From a virus, in IMG/VR virus record IMGVR_UViG_3300023174_000199, positions 1 through 56,618 of that record: 56,618 nt of DNA; one strand, written 5' to 3'. The notes under the pieces were generated by a model. That model was given only the letters and a program-made list of their open reading frames with translations. It was not told the DNA's origin and made no database searches. Made by a program: the position numbers and the translations under genes. Of the stretch, positions 20,818 to 29,427 are shown one piece after another. Each line of letters starts with the position of its first letter. The stretch's first letter is position 1.

Positions 20818-21386
20818 TAGTATTTTGTCCTTGACTCTCTCCAAACCGTGGCTTTATTTGCACCCACAAACCGTTCAACCGGTAACTGTGATGCAATAAC
20901 CCAATCTGGAAACTTTATGTGTAAAAATCTTGATTGTACATGTTCATATAGATAGTGCTTTACGCAGGCTTTTGCAGGTGCAAGTCTTGATGCACTCTCA
21001 ATAATATTCCACGTAATTCTAATCCTAGTATCTTCATTTAATTTATCATCCATTGCAAAATTATGCAGTGCACCAAGTAACTTAAACCTAGTTGCGTAAG
21101 GTAGATAATGAATGTTTAAACCTATAAACCCTTCATTAACTTTTCGAAAAGGTAATACCAAGGGAAACCGATCCCAATAAGGTAGCGTATCTTTTAATTT
21201 AGCATCATAGAAAAACATGTACATATTACCCGGTAGTATTCTCGTCACCGTATCAGGCACATTTTTCATTAATTTTTCTGGCTTGATAGTAGCCAACTCT
21301 TTTACCTGGGTTTGATACCAGTTAAGAGATTTTTCTGTATCACCAGCTTTTTGCCGGATACTTAAAAAAGGGTTGGTTGTAGCCAT
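20817..21386 (-). CDS. Conserved T4-like structural protein
   Basis: A 189-aa protein. The central block GNMYMFFYDAKLKDTLPYWD, FPLVLPF, GFIGLNIHYLPY, then the C-terminal KACVKHYLYEHV and FLHIKFPDW are a conserved pattern in T4-like marine phages. From memory some relatives are labelled DNA end protector (gp2); I cannot confirm this. In T4, gene 2 lies beside gene 4, and here the upstream neighbour is gp4, which agrees. It starts 5 nt after a perfect minus-strand TATAAATA with no Shine-Dalgarno. Confidence 0.75.
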   Translation of the reverse strand: MATTNPFLSIRQKAGDTEKSLNWYQTQVKELATIKPEKLMKNVPDTVTRILPGNMYMFFYDAKLKDTLPYWDRFPLVLPFRKVNEGFIGLNIHYLPYATRFKLLGALHNFAMDDKLNEDTRIRITWNIIESASRLAPAKACVKHYLYEHVQSRFLHIKFPDWVIASQLPVERFVGANKATVWRESRTKY

Positions 21387-21391
21387 ATCTA

Positions 21392-21399
21392 TATTTATA
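21392..21399 (-). promoter_or_regulatory. T4-type late promoter, leaderless configuration
   Basis: Minus-strand TATAAATA (21399-21392), then TAGAT and ATG (21386-21384). The 5-nt spacing equals that at 7869-7882. Confidence 0.55.
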
Positions 21400-21401
21400 G
21401 G

Positions 21402-21848
21402 TTAGTTTATACCTAAATCTTTTTCGGTAAGAACTAAAAATTTCATACCCTTATCAATGCAATACTCATCTGCTGACTTCCATTTAGCCTGGTTAACACC
21501 GTATTGAAAGACCTCTTCAATGAATCTTTTTGTTTGTCTTTTAGGAATTTCAGGTGGTTTTGTGAACTTCTCTGGTTTGATCTCCACTAAATATCTGATA
21601 GTTGTACCTTGTTTTGTAACCACCTTAATATAAAAGTCTACAAAATAGCGATGTAGTTTATTATCAACAGGTGACCGGTAAGGTATAACAGTCGTCTCAG
21701 ATCCCCATTCGACGACAGATGAATTAGTATCGCACCATCTCATGAACTTAAGCTCCCAAGAAGACCGGTAGATAACATCGTTAATGTTGCCCTTGTATTT
21801 TTTAGGGTTTAAAATGCGGTAACGACCTTTGTAAGTAGCTTTATACAT
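21402..21848 (-). CDS. 4: Head completion protein gp4
   Basis: A 148-aa homologue of T4 gp4 (gp50/gp65), the head completion protein with an endonuclease-like fold. Matching pattern: GRYRILNPKKYKGNINDVIY, RSSWELKFMRWCD, VEWGSETTVIPYRSP, HRYFVDFYIKV and YLVEIKPEKFTKPP. The E...D...ExK residues (W-E-L-K-F, Y-F-V-D-F, V-E-I-K) are those of a PD-(D/E)XK-like site. It is the first gene of the minus-strand structural operon, under late promoter CATAAATA at 21882-21875. Confidence 0.92.
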   Translation of the reverse strand: MYKATYKGRYRILNPKKYKGNINDVIYRSSWELKFMRWCDTNSSVVEWGSETTVIPYRSPVDNKLHRYFVDFYIKVVTKQGTTIRYLVEIKPEKFTKPPEIPKRQTKRFIEEVFQYGVNQAKWKSADEYCIDKGMKFLVLTEKDLGIN

Positions 21849-21852
21849 AACA

Positions 21853-21860
21853 GATAAATA
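21853..21860 (+). promoter_or_regulatory. Late promoter for the rightward structural operon
   Basis: GATAAATA on the plus strand, 30 nt before ATG 21891. It lies within the leader of the divergent gp4 message. Confidence 0.55.
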
Positions 21861-21874
21861 TAACGATAATAACC

Positions 21875-21882
21875 TATTTATG
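21875..21882 (-). promoter_or_regulatory. Late promoter for the leftward structural operon
   Basis: Minus-strand CATAAATA (21882-21875), 26 nt before the gp4 start at 21848. With the plus-strand octamer at 21853-21860 it forms overlapping divergent transcription, each start lying inside the other unit's leader. Confidence 0.6.
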
Positions 21883-21890
21883 GGATACCC

Positions 21891-22991
21891 ATGCCAGATA
21901 TACTCGATGATATAACTAATCGTAACCTAGACGAATACATGCGTAAAGCATCAGATTCTGATTCTGGTCCTAAGAATTCGTTCAGTATAAATGTCCATCA
22001 ATACCCTTCCGATCTCGGTTCTCCAGATGTCCTTCACTATATTGAATTTGCAATCAATATGAGGGGTAAGTCAGAGTTTTTACAGGATAAAGCTTTATAC
22101 GAGGTAAAAAGAGATCCTGATGCTGGTGGTATGTCACAAGAGCAGATATCAGAAGTCGCCGGGGTTGGTGCCGGTGCTGCACTGGGTGTTATTGGTGGTA
22201 GTCTTGCATCAAAATTTGTAAAGAAATTCTCTAAAACAGGTGCGGGTAAGTCTATTGCTGCAACAGGGATTGCAGCTGCAGGTGGAGCGGTAGTAGGTTA
22301 TGCAGCTGGTCGGGCCGCGGTAAGTGCTAATGAAATGCTCAAGCCGGATACCACGTTTAGAATTTCTGACGTTATTGCTTTATATGTTGACGGGCCTCCT
22401 ACCGTCAAGTACGGTATGAATTATGCTAATAAAGAGCTTGGTACACTTGCTGGTATTGTATCAGGAGGTCTTATGGAATCTTTAGGTGCTGTAAATCCTT
22501 TTAGTGAAAAAGGAGGGGCTGCAATTGCTGGCTTTGCAAAACTACCCGGAGCATTTGGTGCAGTTGACGTTCAATCAGCTTTGAGTGCATCATCAAAGAC
22601 ATCGTTAAACCCTTTTAAAGAGGTTATCTTTGAGTCAGTAGACTTCAGATCATTTGCATTTAAGTATAAATTCTTACCAAAAAGTAAACAAGAGTCACAA
22701 AAAGTAAAAGACATTATTAAACTTTTTAAATTTCACATGCACCCAGAGATGTCTAAGGATAAGTTATTCTTTATATACCCTTCTGAATTTCAGATTACAT
22801 ATTACTTTGAATCTAAACAAAACGAATACCTCCACAAAATGGCGCCTTGCGTGTTGGAGCATATGGATGTAACTTACGGTAGCGATCAATTCTCGGCATT
22901 TGAAGACGGAAATCCAACTGAAGTTAATATGTCACTTACCTTCCGTGAGACAGAGATTCTTACTAAGAAGATGATTCAGAAGGGGTATTAA
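21891..22991 (+). CDS. 48: Baseplate tail tube cap gp48
   Basis: A 366-aa protein (T4 gp48: 364 aa). The N-terminus contains FSINVHQYPSDLGSPDVLHY. Residues about 85-145 are an Ala/Gly-rich hydrophobic stretch (GAGAALGVIGGSLASKF, AATGIAAAGGAVVGYAAGRA). The C-terminal half has NPFKEVIFESVDFRSFAFKY, IIKLFKFHMHPEMSKDKLFF, IYPSEFQITYYF and VNMSLTFRETEIL, the pattern expected of gp48, which caps the hub and is the platform for tube polymerisation. First gene of the rightward structural operon. Confidence 0.85.
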   Translation: MPDILDDITNRNLDEYMRKASDSDSGPKNSFSINVHQYPSDLGSPDVLHYIEFAINMRGKSEFLQDKALYEVKRDPDAGGMSQEQISEVAGVGAGAALGVIGGSLASKFVKKFSKTGAGKSIAATGIAAAGGAVVGYAAGRAAVSANEMLKPDTTFRISDVIALYVDGPPTVKYGMNYANKELGTLAGIVSGGLMESLGAVNPFSEKGGAAIAGFAKLPGAFGAVDVQSALSASSKTSLNPFKEVIFESVDFRSFAFKYKFLPKSKQESQKVKDIIKLFKFHMHPEMSKDKLFFIYPSEFQITYYFESKQNEYLHKMAPCVLEHMDVTYGSDQFSAFEDGNPTEVNMSLTFRETEILTKKMIQKGY

Positions 22992-22992
22992 A

Positions 22993-23685
22993 ATGTACTT
23001 TCAAAAGTTTCCTCAAACCCTGTACTCTCTTGATGATAGAAAATCTGTACAAATAGTTACAAACATCTTACAGAGAGTAATTATTAAAGAGACAATAAAG
23101 AATAATTTAAGTCTATTTGATGAGTATGATATTATTGATGGAGAGACACCTGAGATTGTAGCTCATAAGTTCTACAACAATGCAACCTACCATTGGTTAG
23201 TTCTTCATATGAATGATATTATTGACCCAAGGTTTGATTGGCCGCTATCAACTAGAATGCTTAATCAGTACATTCAATCTAAGTATACAAACGTACTTAA
23301 TATACATCATTATGAAGACACAAAAACAAATGTTATAAATGGTAAAGTTATAATAAGATCAACAAACGAGTTTACTAACTTCTATGCTGGTAACGTTGTA
23401 CAGAATATGAGCGGTACAGGGACAGGTATTATTATTGAAAAAACAAATAATGCCAACGTCACCGTTCAAGTTACAGCAGGTGGATTTGCGAGTACAAATA
23501 GAGTAAAAATTCTAGATAGTACATCAACAGGTAACATATCTTCACTTACAGTATTAACAGGTATACCTATTACTAATGATATGTATGAAAATACTATGAA
23601 TGAAACAAAGCGCAGAATTAAAATGCTTAAACCACAATACGTAGAGGCAGTGGTTAAAGAGTTTAATAATAAATTAGGAATGTAA
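22993..23685 (+). CDS. 53: Baseplate wedge protein gp53
   Basis: A 230-aa protein (T4 gp53: 196 aa). The N-terminus YFQKFPQTLYSL, then YDIIDGETPEIVAHKFYNNA and YHWLVLHMNDIIDPRFDWPL, is the LysM-like half of gp53. The C-terminus KRRIKMLKPQYVEAVVKEF is also characteristic. A Thr/Asn/Gly-rich insert (about residues 105-190) enlarges it relative to T4. gp53 staples wedges together around the hub. Its stop overlaps the next ATG. Confidence 0.85.
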   Translation: MYFQKFPQTLYSLDDRKSVQIVTNILQRVIIKETIKNNLSLFDEYDIIDGETPEIVAHKFYNNATYHWLVLHMNDIIDPRFDWPLSTRMLNQYIQSKYTNVLNIHHYEDTKTNVINGKVIIRSTNEFTNFYAGNVVQNMSGTGTGIIIEKTNNANVTVQVTAGGFASTNRVKILDSTSTGNISSLTVLTGIPITNDMYENTMNETKRRIKMLKPQYVEAVVKEFNNKLGM

Positions 23686-25046
23686 TGGCTGATAACCAAG
23701 GTGTACAAAAAGCCGGTGATGTGAAGATTGAGCAGCTTAAGCTAATAAGCTCTACAAATGTAATTTACGATCTCACAGAGTTTTTAATGGAGTTAAATCT
23801 GTATGAAGATTTATTCTCAAACTATCTAACGGGCTCTATTGTCTTATCTGATAGCCGTAACTTGTTTGATATGGTACCGATTATTGGTGAAGAGTACTTA
23901 GTACTAAAATTTGTAACACCATCATTTCCAACATCAGTACAAAAGACGTTTAGAATTTATAAGACATCAGACAGACAGGTAGTTCGAGATAAAAATACTC
24001 AAACTTATGCCTTACATTTTGCATCTATTGAATTATTCTATGATATTTTGTTACCATTGTTCACGCCGTTTGAAGGTGAGATAACTGATATTGTTGGTGA
24101 TTTGTTTGATAGCTATATTGCAGAAAATAGAGACTTTCAAATTAGTGAAGCTGCTGACGAAATTAAAGAAATTGAAAACGTCACACCGCTATACGTAAAA
24201 TCTGAAACAGCTAACAAAGTTAAATTTGTATCACCGGGCTGGACGCCGTTTAAATGTATAAATTGGCTTGCATCTAAATCTTTACCAAAAGACGGTAAAG
24301 CAAAGAACTTCATATTCTTTGAGAGTAATAAGAGTTTCTGCTTCACAAGTGTTGAAACATTGTTTAGAGAAGCATACGAGGATAATACTAGTATTGGTAA
24401 GTACTCAATTTCAGCTGCAGGTATCAGACAGAGCGATAACCGCCCCGATCTAGATAGAGAATATTTTCTTGCAAAAGATGTCGAGATGGTAGATACAACT
24501 GATCATATAAAAAACTATACTAATGGATACCTAGCAAGTAGACTACTCACATTGGATGTATACAATAAAGAATACGTAGTAACCGATTATGATTACGTAA
24601 ATGAATACAGTAAACAGTATCATACCTCTGGTGATGGTAAAAAATCAATGCCTGTATTTACCAGCGACTCATTAAGAAATCCTGCAACAAATATTAGCTT
24701 CTATCCCGTTAATCCTAAATTGTTTAATGATTTTTCTGATAACGTCAGTGAGAAGATGAAGGACATATATGGTAATAGAAAATCTAGTTTATTAGATCTT
24801 TCTAACTTAAGAATGAATATATCTGTACCCGGTAGAACGGATGTTGAGGTAGGTAGGGTTCTATATTTTTCTTATCCTGCTATAGCTCCGAGTGACAGCT
24901 CTGATGCAAATGAGACTCAAGAAGATTCAAACTACTCAGGTTACTATTTAATAACAGCTATACGACATAAAGTTAGTAAATTAAATCATACTATGGTAAT
25001 GGAGATTGTTAAAGACTCTCTCACAACAGAAAAAGCGGTGAAGTAA
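23685..25046 (+). CDS. 27: Baseplate central hub protein gp27-like
   Basis: A 453-aa protein (T4 gp27: 391 aa). Early segments YDLTEFLMELNLYEDLFSNY and LTGSIVLSDSRNLFDMVPII, followed by EEYLVLKF and YALHFASIELFYD, correspond to the hub ring domains. CINWLASKSL and the later VPGRTDVEVGRVLYFSYPAI plus YYLITAIRHKV match the common gp27/VgrG-type hub pattern. The trimeric hub sits on the spike and below the tube. One-base overlaps connect it to gp53 and gp5. Confidence 0.85.
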   Translation: MADNQGVQKAGDVKIEQLKLISSTNVIYDLTEFLMELNLYEDLFSNYLTGSIVLSDSRNLFDMVPIIGEEYLVLKFVTPSFPTSVQKTFRIYKTSDRQVVRDKNTQTYALHFASIELFYDILLPLFTPFEGEITDIVGDLFDSYIAENRDFQISEAADEIKEIENVTPLYVKSETANKVKFVSPGWTPFKCINWLASKSLPKDGKAKNFIFFESNKSFCFTSVETLFREAYEDNTSIGKYSISAAGIRQSDNRPDLDREYFLAKDVEMVDTTDHIKNYTNGYLASRLLTLDVYNKEYVVTDYDYVNEYSKQYHTSGDGKKSMPVFTSDSLRNPATNISFYPVNPKLFNDFSDNVSEKMKDIYGNRKSSLLDLSNLRMNISVPGRTDVEVGRVLYFSYPAIAPSDSSDANETQEDSNYSGYYLITAIRHKVSKLNHTMVMEIVKDSLTTEKAVK

Positions 25047-26131
25047 TGCAAAGAATATTTAACAAAGACGGCTTCAATTGGTGGATCGGTGTTGTTGAAG
25101 ATAGAATGGACCCTGAAAAGCTAGGACGATGTAGGGTTCGTATCTTTGGTTATCATACTGATAGTAGAGACTTATTACCTGTAAAAGATCTCCCTTGGGC
25201 AATCCCTATTCAGCCTATTACATCGGCTGCTACTTCCGGTGTAGGTTCTTCTCCACTTGGTCCTGTTACAGGTACCTGGGTCATGGGCTTCTTCTTAGAT
25301 GGAGAAGACATGCAACAACCAGCTATGCTTGGTACTATATCAACTAAAGCGGCTAAAGCAGCATTTGCAGCCACAGTGGAAAGAGATCCAACTAATAATC
25401 CTAATGATGGTGTACAAAAGAACGCTGCAGGTGAGCCGGTTAAAGATGCATCAGGTGAACCTGTTAAGGCTGGTACGCCTAGTATACCTGGTTGGGAATT
25501 AGGCAAGACATCAGAAAAGTTTGAATCGGGTGGCAAGGGTCCTGGTACAATTAACGATTACAAGGGCGGAGCTGCCGGCGACCTTGGTGGTGCATCTTAC
25601 GGTACGTATCAACTTGCATCATACCTACCTGCGACCATGAAGGATGGTAAGGCAAGGCCTTCACCAAAGAACTCACCTGTATTGCAATTTATTAATAACT
25701 CTAAATTTAAAAACGACTTTAAAGATCTTGAGCCTGCTACAGCTGCCTTCGATGCTAAGTGGGCAGAGGTTGCGGGAAAATCTTCAGCTGAATTTAAAGA
25801 TGATCAACACAACTATGTAAAGAGAAAATATTATGATGTAATGGTGGCAAACCTACAACGTACGGGGTTAGATTTAACTAAGTACGGACCTGCGGTACAA
25901 GATCTTATTTGGTCAACAGCGGTGCAATTTGGGCCAGCAAGAACGTCAATATTTACTGTACCGCTAAAAGGCAAAAGCGAGTTGACAGAAAAAGATATTG
26001 TTAATTTAGTTAGTGAGTATAAGACTAGCCAGGTACCTGAGTTGTTTAAATCTAGCTCTGAAAATATCCGTACTAGTGTTAAATCAAGATACGCAAGCGA
26101 AAAGTCAATACTATTAGGGATGGTTGCATGA
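25046..26131 (+). CDS. 5: gp5-like hub protein: OB fold plus peptidoglycan hydrolase
   Basis: A 361-aa protein. Residues 1-100 are the gp5 OB-fold domain: WWIGVVEDRMDPEKLGRCRV, RIFGYHT, LPWAIPIQPI and WVMGFFLDGEDMQQPAMLG. A linker with repeated GEPVKDASGEPVKAG follows. Residues about 150-361 form a hydrolase different from T4 lysozyme: FESGG (Glu160), GGASYGTYQLAS, AFDAKWAEVA, QHNYVKRKYYDVMVANLQ and LIWSTAVQFGP. This resembles muramidase-like domains attached to VgrG and contractile-tail spikes. It would digest the wall during entry. The C-terminal needle of T4 gp5 is missing here and lies in the next gene. Confidence 0.85.
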   Translation: MQRIFNKDGFNWWIGVVEDRMDPEKLGRCRVRIFGYHTDSRDLLPVKDLPWAIPIQPITSAATSGVGSSPLGPVTGTWVMGFFLDGEDMQQPAMLGTISTKAAKAAFAATVERDPTNNPNDGVQKNAAGEPVKDASGEPVKAGTPSIPGWELGKTSEKFESGGKGPGTINDYKGGAAGDLGGASYGTYQLASYLPATMKDGKARPSPKNSPVLQFINNSKFKNDFKDLEPATAAFDAKWAEVAGKSSAEFKDDQHNYVKRKYYDVMVANLQRTGLDLTKYGPAVQDLIWSTAVQFGPARTSIFTVPLKGKSELTEKDIVNLVSEYKTSQVPELFKSSSENIRTSVKSRYASEKSILLGMVA

Positions 26132-28476
26132 GTGATATTCTTTCCAAACAGATTAGCGGTGTTTTAGAGAACGCAATCTTTAATCAGATTAATAGTCTTA
26201 ACTTAAAAATACCTAATGCGACTGCTCGAGCAATCACATCAAGGATAGCTGAAGTGTATGCAGTAGAAATTGCATCGACGGTTTTTAAAACATCTAATCA
26301 ACAGCTGACAAGCATACCAGCTAATATGATTGGTATAAAGAACCCTGTTAATATATTAACTGGTAATTTAGGTAGTACCGGGGTAACAAACAACTTAAGT
26401 AATATTCTTGATGTACAGCTTACTGCTCAAATTACAGATAAATTAGTTACATCTCTTGAAGCTGAATTAAAACAAAAACTACCCGCTAATACTAGAAACC
26501 TTATTAACTTTGGAGGTCTAGCAGCAACACTTGTTCAATCTCTAACACCTACAGTTTCAGGTGTCGTTGGTACTGCTTTATCATCTTTTACCGATAGTTT
26601 GTTTGGTAGAGGTGGTACACCTAAGCAACTGATACCAAATGTAGATCAACTGTTTGCCAGCTTCTCAGGTGACCCTGCACAAGCATTAGACAAGATAGAT
26701 GAGAACTTTGCACAGTCATCTGCAAATAAGTACCTCAATCAAGCTAAAAACTTTGATATTAATAATAAAGATAATCAAGATAAATTAGTTGTACTTAAAA
26801 AAGGGTTTACTGACCCTGATGCTAATTACCCAACAAAAGAGTACGCTGGTAGATCTGATACTAATAAACTTGCAACAGGGGATGCCGCCGGTACTATTAT
26901 TCAAGAAAAAAATAATGGTCGAATGAGAGGTGCAAAATTACCAGGTGGTGAGGCTTGGGATGAACCTGAGTCAGCTTATAAAGGTGAATACCCGTACAAC
27001 AAAGTTACGCAAACAGAATCTGGTCATATTATTGAATTAGATGATACTCCGGGATGCGAACGTATTCATATCTACCACAAGTCAGGTACCTATGTAGAGA
27101 TTGATTCTAATGGATCTATTATAAAAAGAACAAAAGGCTCATCGTACGAAATTATTGATCGTAATGGGAAGATAGCAATTTCCGGTGAAGCAGATATTTC
27201 TGTAAACGGCGCATGTAACATATTTGTTGGCAATGACGCTAATATTGAGGTTGAAGGCGATACCAATATTACTTGTCATAATGACATAACAGCACAAGCA
27301 GGAGGTACATTGAACCTATCTGCATCTGAGACAATGAACCTTACTAGCCCAAATATTAACATACAGGCTTATCAGGTTATGAATTTAACCTCTAATGTTG
27401 AGTTAAATTTACATTCAACAGATACATTGAATATGCGATCTAATGCAAACGTACTTGTGTATACTGAGGATTACTTCTTTAAATCAAACACTGATTGTTT
27501 TATTCAGGTTGAAGGCAATCAACATAATAAAACAAAGGGTAATCATTTCAACGCTGTAGAGGGTAGCTTTAATAATAAAGTAACCGGTGATATTAAAAAT
27601 CAAGCCAGTGGTAAGATTAGCAACAAAGCCGGTGGTAATATTGATAACGATGGTTCTAACTTCCATATGAACTCCGGTACCTCCGTAGCAGCAGATAGCG
27701 CTGAACCAAGTAAAGAGGCTAATATTGCAGGTATCTCTAACATTGGTATTATGGCAAGCAGAAAAGATATTGTTTATTTTACCATGCATGATCCTGCACC
27801 ATTAACCCTAAGTGATTCTGGTACATTAGACCTTGAGGAACAAAGTGCCGGTAAAGCAGAAAAAAGAGCACATGAAGATAAGTTAAGAACATCAGGGGTT
27901 GCTTCGACCGCTGATTTAAATCAAAACCCTGTGACGCAAGATAGTGCAAGCATATCTTCAACACAAACTATTCAAGTTGCAGGTAATAAAGATTTGCTTA
28001 AAGCTACAAAACTACCCGGTAACTATAATCTATCGCCCAATTTTACACTTGAAATGCTGTCTTCAAAAGCAGCTCTAACAAGGGACCCTATTGAGAGTAC
28101 TGAATTAACATATGGTGAAATTGTATATAACTTACAACTTGTTGCACTTAATATTATGGAGCCAGTTTATAACTTATACCCAAACGCGTTTGTAACATCT
28201 GGGTTTAGGTTAAGAAGTAAATCAACTGGGACATCTCAACACCCGCTAGGCCATGCTGTTGACATTCAATTTAAAGGGGCGTCAAAATCTGATTACTTTG
28301 AAATAGCTAAGCGTTTAGCTAAGGTATTAAAGTATGATCAGCTGTTATTAGAGTTCTGTGCTTATACTAACAACCCTTGGATTCATATTTCGTACACAAG
28401 TAAAAATGATAGAAGTCAAGTATTGACTTTCTGGAATCATAAAACCCACTCACAAGGGCTGACTCAGTTAGCATAA
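26128..28476 (+). CDS. Spike protein: beta-helix needle plus M15-type peptidase
   Basis: A 782-aa protein overlapping the gp5-like gene by 4 bases. The N-terminal 270 residues are helical and of unknown fold. About 290-530 is a gp5/VgrG-type region: IIELDDTPGCERIHIYHKSG, YVEIDSNGSIIKR and many short repeats (INVxG-, LNLS-, MNLTS-, NNKVTGD-, SNKAGGN-type) typical of a triple-stranded beta-helix. Residues about 630-782 hold SGFRLRSKS, SQHPLGHAVDIQF (H705, D712) and PWIHISYT (H753), the zinc ligands of M15 D-Ala-D-Ala peptidases. It would both puncture and cut peptidoglycan cross-links. Confidence 0.85.
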   Translation: MSDILSKQISGVLENAIFNQINSLNLKIPNATARAITSRIAEVYAVEIASTVFKTSNQQLTSIPANMIGIKNPVNILTGNLGSTGVTNNLSNILDVQLTAQITDKLVTSLEAELKQKLPANTRNLINFGGLAATLVQSLTPTVSGVVGTALSSFTDSLFGRGGTPKQLIPNVDQLFASFSGDPAQALDKIDENFAQSSANKYLNQAKNFDINNKDNQDKLVVLKKGFTDPDANYPTKEYAGRSDTNKLATGDAAGTIIQEKNNGRMRGAKLPGGEAWDEPESAYKGEYPYNKVTQTESGHIIELDDTPGCERIHIYHKSGTYVEIDSNGSIIKRTKGSSYEIIDRNGKIAISGEADISVNGACNIFVGNDANIEVEGDTNITCHNDITAQAGGTLNLSASETMNLTSPNINIQAYQVMNLTSNVELNLHSTDTLNMRSNANVLVYTEDYFFKSNTDCFIQVEGNQHNKTKGNHFNAVEGSFNNKVTGDIKNQASGKISNKAGGNIDNDGSNFHMNSGTSVAADSAEPSKEANIAGISNIGIMASRKDIVYFTMHDPAPLTLSDSGTLDLEEQSAGKAEKRAHEDKLRTSGVASTADLNQNPVTQDSASISSTQTIQVAGNKDLLKATKLPGNYNLSPNFTLEMLSSKAALTRDPIESTELTYGEIVYNLQLVALNIMEPVYNLYPNAFVTSGFRLRSKSTGTSQHPLGHAVDIQFKGASKSDYFEIAKRLAKVLKYDQLLLEFCAYTNNPWIHISYTSKNDRSQVLTFWNHKTHSQGLTQLA

Positions 28477-28477
28477 T

Positions 28478-29074
28478 ATGCCTAATAAAGTTGCAGTTGT
28501 ATTTACAAATCAAAGCGGATTTGAATCTGTATCACCAGATCCTCTTGCCGTTATAACTGACCCAGAAGGCGGCTCTCAACCTGAACCTGGTATGTTATAC
28601 CTACCTACAATATATGCAGGCTCAGCTTATTCTATTGATATTCAATTTACAGTTAAATATTACGACCCCATTGCTCCAGATATTCTTTTGGGTACATCTC
28701 TTGCAAGTAATGTTACAACGACCTTCAATTTTGCGCAATTTGGTATGACTGCGACAAAATTAAATGCAAGTACCTATAGGATCTCTGGTACTTACAGTAA
28801 TGCATTTCCAGATGAGTATTATCGTTTTAAAATGAAGAACAATAGCTTACAGGTTCTACCAGCTAATACTACAGAAGATTTTCTTGCATTAGTAGAATAC
28901 AACATGCCACAACCTGTAACAACAAATAAAGAGATGTTATTTAATGTATCTGCTCCTGCAGAATTTAATGGTTCACCAAACATTAACTGGCCATTTACGA
29001 TGTATCAATGGGTGGTTTGGAGATACCAATCTGCAGTCACCAGCGTTCAATCATTAGTTAGTCGAGGAATATAA
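28478..29074 (+). CDS. Hypothetical baseplate-region protein
   Basis: A 198-aa protein, beta-rich, without signal peptide. It has many Thr/Ser/Asn residues, ends with a hydrophobic aromatic stretch (NINWPFTMYQWVVWRYQSAV), and lies between the spike gene and the PAAR gene. I do not recognise it. Position suggests a component at or near the spike, perhaps an adaptor for the tip. One-base overlap with the PAAR gene indicates coupled translation. Confidence 0.75.
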   Translation: MPNKVAVVFTNQSGFESVSPDPLAVITDPEGGSQPEPGMLYLPTIYAGSAYSIDIQFTVKYYDPIAPDILLGTSLASNVTTTFNFAQFGMTATKLNASTYRISGTYSNAFPDEYYRFKMKNNSLQVLPANTTEDFLALVEYNMPQPVTTNKEMLFNVSAPAEFNGSPNINWPFTMYQWVVWRYQSAVTSVQSLVSRGI

Positions 29075-29385
29075 TGCCAGCAGTAGGAAGACAAGGGGAT
29101 TCGGTCTTATCACCAGATGGTACAGGGTATAAATGCCGTATGCCTATAAAGACCAGTGTAGGACAAGTAAATTCCAACAGCGTTTTTGCAAATGGTATCT
29201 TAGTAGTTGTCCAAGGTAATCAAGTAACACCACACCCAAAATCGGGATGCACGCCAGACAACTCTACCTTAAGTTCCTACTCATCAACAGTATTTGTTGG
29301 TGGTAAGGGGGTGGGTAGAATCGGTGACCAATATTCAGATAACATAATAATTAAAGGCTCTGAGTCAGTCTTTGCCGGTGGATGA
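29074..29385 (+). CDS. PAAR-domain spike tip protein
   Basis: A 103-aa PAAR-repeat protein: MPAVGRQGDSV at the start, then NSVFANGILVVVQGNQVTPH, HPKSGCTPDN, TVFVGGKGVGRIGDQY and a glycine-rich end. Histidine and cysteine residues are positioned to bind one metal ion at the sharp tip, as in PAAR proteins that cap gp5-like needles and T6SS VgrG spikes. Length and layout are standard. Confidence 0.92.
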   Translation: MPAVGRQGDSVLSPDGTGYKCRMPIKTSVGQVNSNSVFANGILVVVQGNQVTPHPKSGCTPDNSTLSSYSSTVFVGGKGVGRIGDQYSDNIIIKGSESVFAGG

Positions 29386-29398
29386 TCTGGTCCGCACC

Positions 29399-29423
29399 TA
29401 TAAATAAAAGAGGGGGATAAATA
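29399..29423 (+). promoter_or_regulatory. Late promoter (TATAAATA), with a second octamer downstream
   Basis: A perfect TATAAATA at 29399-29406 drives the wedge operon, with leader SD AGGGGGA before ATG 29428. A second GATAAATA (29416-29423) is only 4 nt from the ATG and could start a leaderless RNA. The whole gap 29386-29427 is occupied by these elements. Confidence 0.75.
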
Positions 29424-29427
29424 GTAA

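Noticed and set aside
20125-20844. Longer start (20844) for the gp54-like gene
   Set aside because: It would overlap the upstream gene; ATG 20817 in the TAATG junction begins exactly at the conserved MATYSLDRF.
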